A stretch of DNA of 28,910 nucleotides from DASUBN01 sp036500225 (GTDB lineage: Bacteria > Pseudomonadota > Gammaproteobacteria > Natronospirales > REEB76): assembly GCA_036500225.1 (NCBI GenBank), contig DASYCJ010000064.1:1-28910 (forward strand). Reading direction: 5' to 3'. Under the pieces are notes generated by a model. It did not search any database. It had not been told where the DNA came from and was given only the letters and a program-made list of their open reading frames with translations. Below are positions 27,955 through 28,910 of the stretch, one piece after another (the first letter of the stretch is position 1; each line of letters opens with the position of its first letter). The position numbers and the translations under genes are program-made.

Positions 27955-28327
27955 GGGGGCGACCTGGTCTCGACGTGGGTCGTGAAACCCGAAGTGCATG
28001 CCGAGGTGCATGATTCCTCGTAAAACTGTCTTGCAAAAACGCTTAGCTGCGAACGATAGCAACTACGCCCTAGCCGCCTAATCCCGGCTAGCCTCTGACT
28101 GGAGCCGTGCTTGTGCGTCCAGAGACTCTTCGGAGTCGCTTCAGAGGTCGTGCTCACAAGACCGCTGTACGGTGTCTCCGGCGCCGGACGGTTAAAAATA
28201 CCGGAATCGCTGTCAGTTTTCCCTGCCCGTCGGGTAGCTGCCAGTTAAATTAATGACGTGTGCTAAGCATGTAGGTCTAAGGGCGGATCACTTACGGACG
28301 CGGGTTCGATTCCCGCCGCCTCCACCA
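27955..28327 (+). ncRNA. ssrA: Transfer-messenger RNA (tmRNA)
   Basis: A 373-base RNA that rescues stalled ribosomes. The 5' end GGGGGCG pairs with CGCCTCC before A-CCA at 28324-28327, including the G-U pair at position 3 that alanyl-tRNA synthetase recognises. The T-arm GCGGG-TTCGATT-CCCGC and conserved GTGCATGCCGAGG near the start are clear. The resume codon GCG at 28049 opens a tag reading frame to TAA at 28079-28081. The part between contains several pairing segments consistent with the usual pseudoknots. It is a one-piece tmRNA with encoded CCA. Confidence 0.97.
28049..28081 (+). other. tmRNA tag-peptide reading frame
   Basis: GCG AAC GAT AGC AAC TAC GCC CTA GCC GCC TAA encodes ANDSNYALAA. 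The E. coli tag is ANDENYALAA, so only one position differs. The terminal LAA recognised by ClpXP and the AND..Y part bound by SspB-like adaptors are kept. Confidence 0.95.
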
Positions 28328-28333
28328 ACTCGG

Positions 28334-28370
28334 AAAAAAAGAGGGCCCCTTTTAGGGGCCTTCTTTTTTT
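28334..28370 (+). terminator. Rho-independent terminator of ssrA
   Basis: A 16-bp stem pairs 28334-28349 with 28355-28370 around a 5-base loop. It has a GC core GGCCCC/GGGGCC and a flanking A7/T7 tract. It is almost symmetric, so it could also stop transcription arriving from the right. Confidence 0.92.
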
Positions 28371-28384
28371 CCTAGCTCTGGGGA

Positions 28385-28489
28385 GATGATGGGATCGAAC
28401 CCGAGCGAAGCGAGGGTTCGATTGACGCACAGGGACATGCTAATGCCGCGGGAGGCAGGATGCCGGGAGCGGCAAGCGCCCTCATCATC
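28385..28489. repeat. Folded ~105-bp intergenic element (three-way junction)
   Basis: An outer stem pairs GATGATGGG (28385-28393) with CTCATCATC (28481-28489), with one G-T pair. Inside, ATCGAACCC (28394-28402) pairs with GGGTTCGAT (28414-28422). TGCCGC (28444-28449) pairs with GCGGCA (28469-28474), enclosing two facing GGGA tracts and an inner GGCA/TGCC stem (28454-28457, 28461-28464). No credible protein is encoded here. It could be a dispersed REP/MITE-like repeat or a structured RNA; I cannot tell which without genome-wide comparison. The stretch 28371-28504 has nothing else recognisable. Confidence 0.55.
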
Positions 28490-28504
28490 CATCTTTCCGG
28501 ATTC

Positions 28505-28711
28505 TCAGAATGGCAATAACTGCATCCCCAACGAGACGATGCTGCCAATCCAGATAATCAGGATGGCATATATCGCGTAGCCACGCTCATAGGCAGTACG
28601 TCGGCGCTGGAGTCTCTGTAGTTTCGCGCGGTAGGAGAACCAGCTTGTCTGATTTGTTTCGGCAGAAAATAATAGAAATCCGCAACTACCAATGACAATG
28701 CTGCCGCCCAA
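28505..28711 (-). pseudogene. Small membrane protein, possibly frame-damaged at its start
   Basis: Not recognised. The 68-residue frame has a hydrophobic N-terminal part (SIVIGSCGFLLF), a charged middle (YRAKLQRLQRRRTAYERG) and a C-terminal membrane segment (YAILIIWIGSIVSLGMQLL). The only in-frame start is a TTG. An ATG at 28754 with AGGGA upstream lies one base out of frame; removing one base there would give a normal longer N-terminus (MSAS...SDIRNSDS). A competing frame (GTG 28740 to 28558) also starts hydrophobic but ends in unconvincing sequence. The region is visibly AT-richer than the rest of the window. It follows the CDGSH gene on the same strand. Confidence 0.4.
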
Positions 28712-28778
28712 AACATTCGAATCAGAATTTCTGATATCACTTGGAAGCGCTCATTTAATCGGTTTCCCTATTTTGTCT

Positions 28779-28910
28779 CTACTCATCCCTAAACTTCACC
28801 GCCGCATGCGTCCCATCGCAGAACGGCTTGTTCTGGCTCTGCCCGCATCGGCACAGCGTCACCTGGTTGCGCACCTCGTACTGGAAGCCATCCGCTGACT
28901 CCACCGGGAT
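28779..28910 (-). CDS. CDGSH iron-sulfur domain protein, C-terminal end (runs off the right edge)
   Basis: The last 43 residues are visible. They include YEVRNQVTL followed by CRCGQSQNKPFCDGTH, a full match to the CDGSH [2Fe-2S] motif (C-x-C-x2-S-x3-P-x-C-D-G-T-H; three cysteines and one histidine as ligands), then AAVKFRDE and TAG. This is the mitoNEET-type zinc-finger-like fold that holds a redox-active, pH-labile cluster. Bacterial versions with this ending are often multi-domain, but the N-terminal part is outside the window. Function unknown. Confidence 0.85.
   Translation of the reverse strand: MPVESADGFQYEVRNQVTLCRCGQSQNKPFCDGTHAAVKFRDE

Noticed and set aside
28371..28430. A tRNA gene on the minus strand near GGGTTCGATCCC
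   Set aside because: Only the T-loop-like core is present; the T-stem does not pair over five bases and there is no acceptor, D-arm or anticodon arm.
28386..28580. Plus-strand 64-codon open frame after ssrA
   Set aside because: It lies across the inverted repeats of the folded element, has no ribosome site and a composition unlike real proteins.

Overview
This window is a dense, GC-rich block of core chromosome from a gammaproteobacterium. The order tRNA-Leu(GAG)-secG-(tpiA)-glmM-folP-ftsH-rlmE, with yhbY divergent and greA close by, is the classic gammaproteobacterial arrangement. So is ssrA-smpB next to ratA-rnfH, bamE, fur and recN. It is not an enteric: nuoC and nuoD are separate genes, nuoABCDEF lies next to the tRNA-Leu, and the dnaK operon carries hrcA with a CIRCE operator. 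A relative of the Xanthomonadales/Nevskiales type is likely, but that is inference from gene order and not a phylogeny.

Layout. 1-3436 (minus): first part of the complex I operon, nuoA to the start of nuoF, with overlapping genes. 3488-9860 (minus): tRNA-Leu, secG, tpiA, glmM, folP, ftsH, rlmE. 9887-10183 (plus): yhbY, divergent from rlmE over a 26-bp gap. 10193-21524 (minus): one co-directional run read as hrcA-grpE-dnaK-[TMEM175 channel]-dnaJ-dapB-carA-carB-greA, headed by a perfect CIRCE. 21678-24244 (plus): nadK-recN. 24247-24681 (minus): fur. 24753-26633 (plus): bamE and a DHA2-type MFS exporter. 26630-27365 (minus): rnfH-ratA. 27416-28370 (plus): smpB, ssrA (tmRNA, tag ANDSNYALAA) and a strong terminator. 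28371-28910: AT-richer end with a folded ~105-bp element, a possibly broken small membrane-protein gene and the C-terminus of a CDGSH iron-sulfur protein.

How it works together: respiration (Nuo), cell-wall and folate precursors (GlmM, FolP), protein export and quality control (SecG, FtsH, HrcA/GrpE/DnaK/DnaJ, SmpB/tmRNA), ribosome maturation (RlmE, YhbY), and lysine and carbamoyl phosphate synthesis (DapB, CarAB). No CRISPR array, transposase, integrase or phage gene is visible.

The most notable points are a TMEM175-type cation channel gene inserted between dnaK and dnaJ and coupled to dnaJ; several unit-leading genes (glmM, yhbY, ratA, smpB) whose -10 box lies only 7-8 bases before the start codon, suggesting leaderless mRNAs; three successive hairpins before tpiA; a terminator abutting folP; and the folded element after ssrA. 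All functional calls come from reading motifs by eye. No database search was run.
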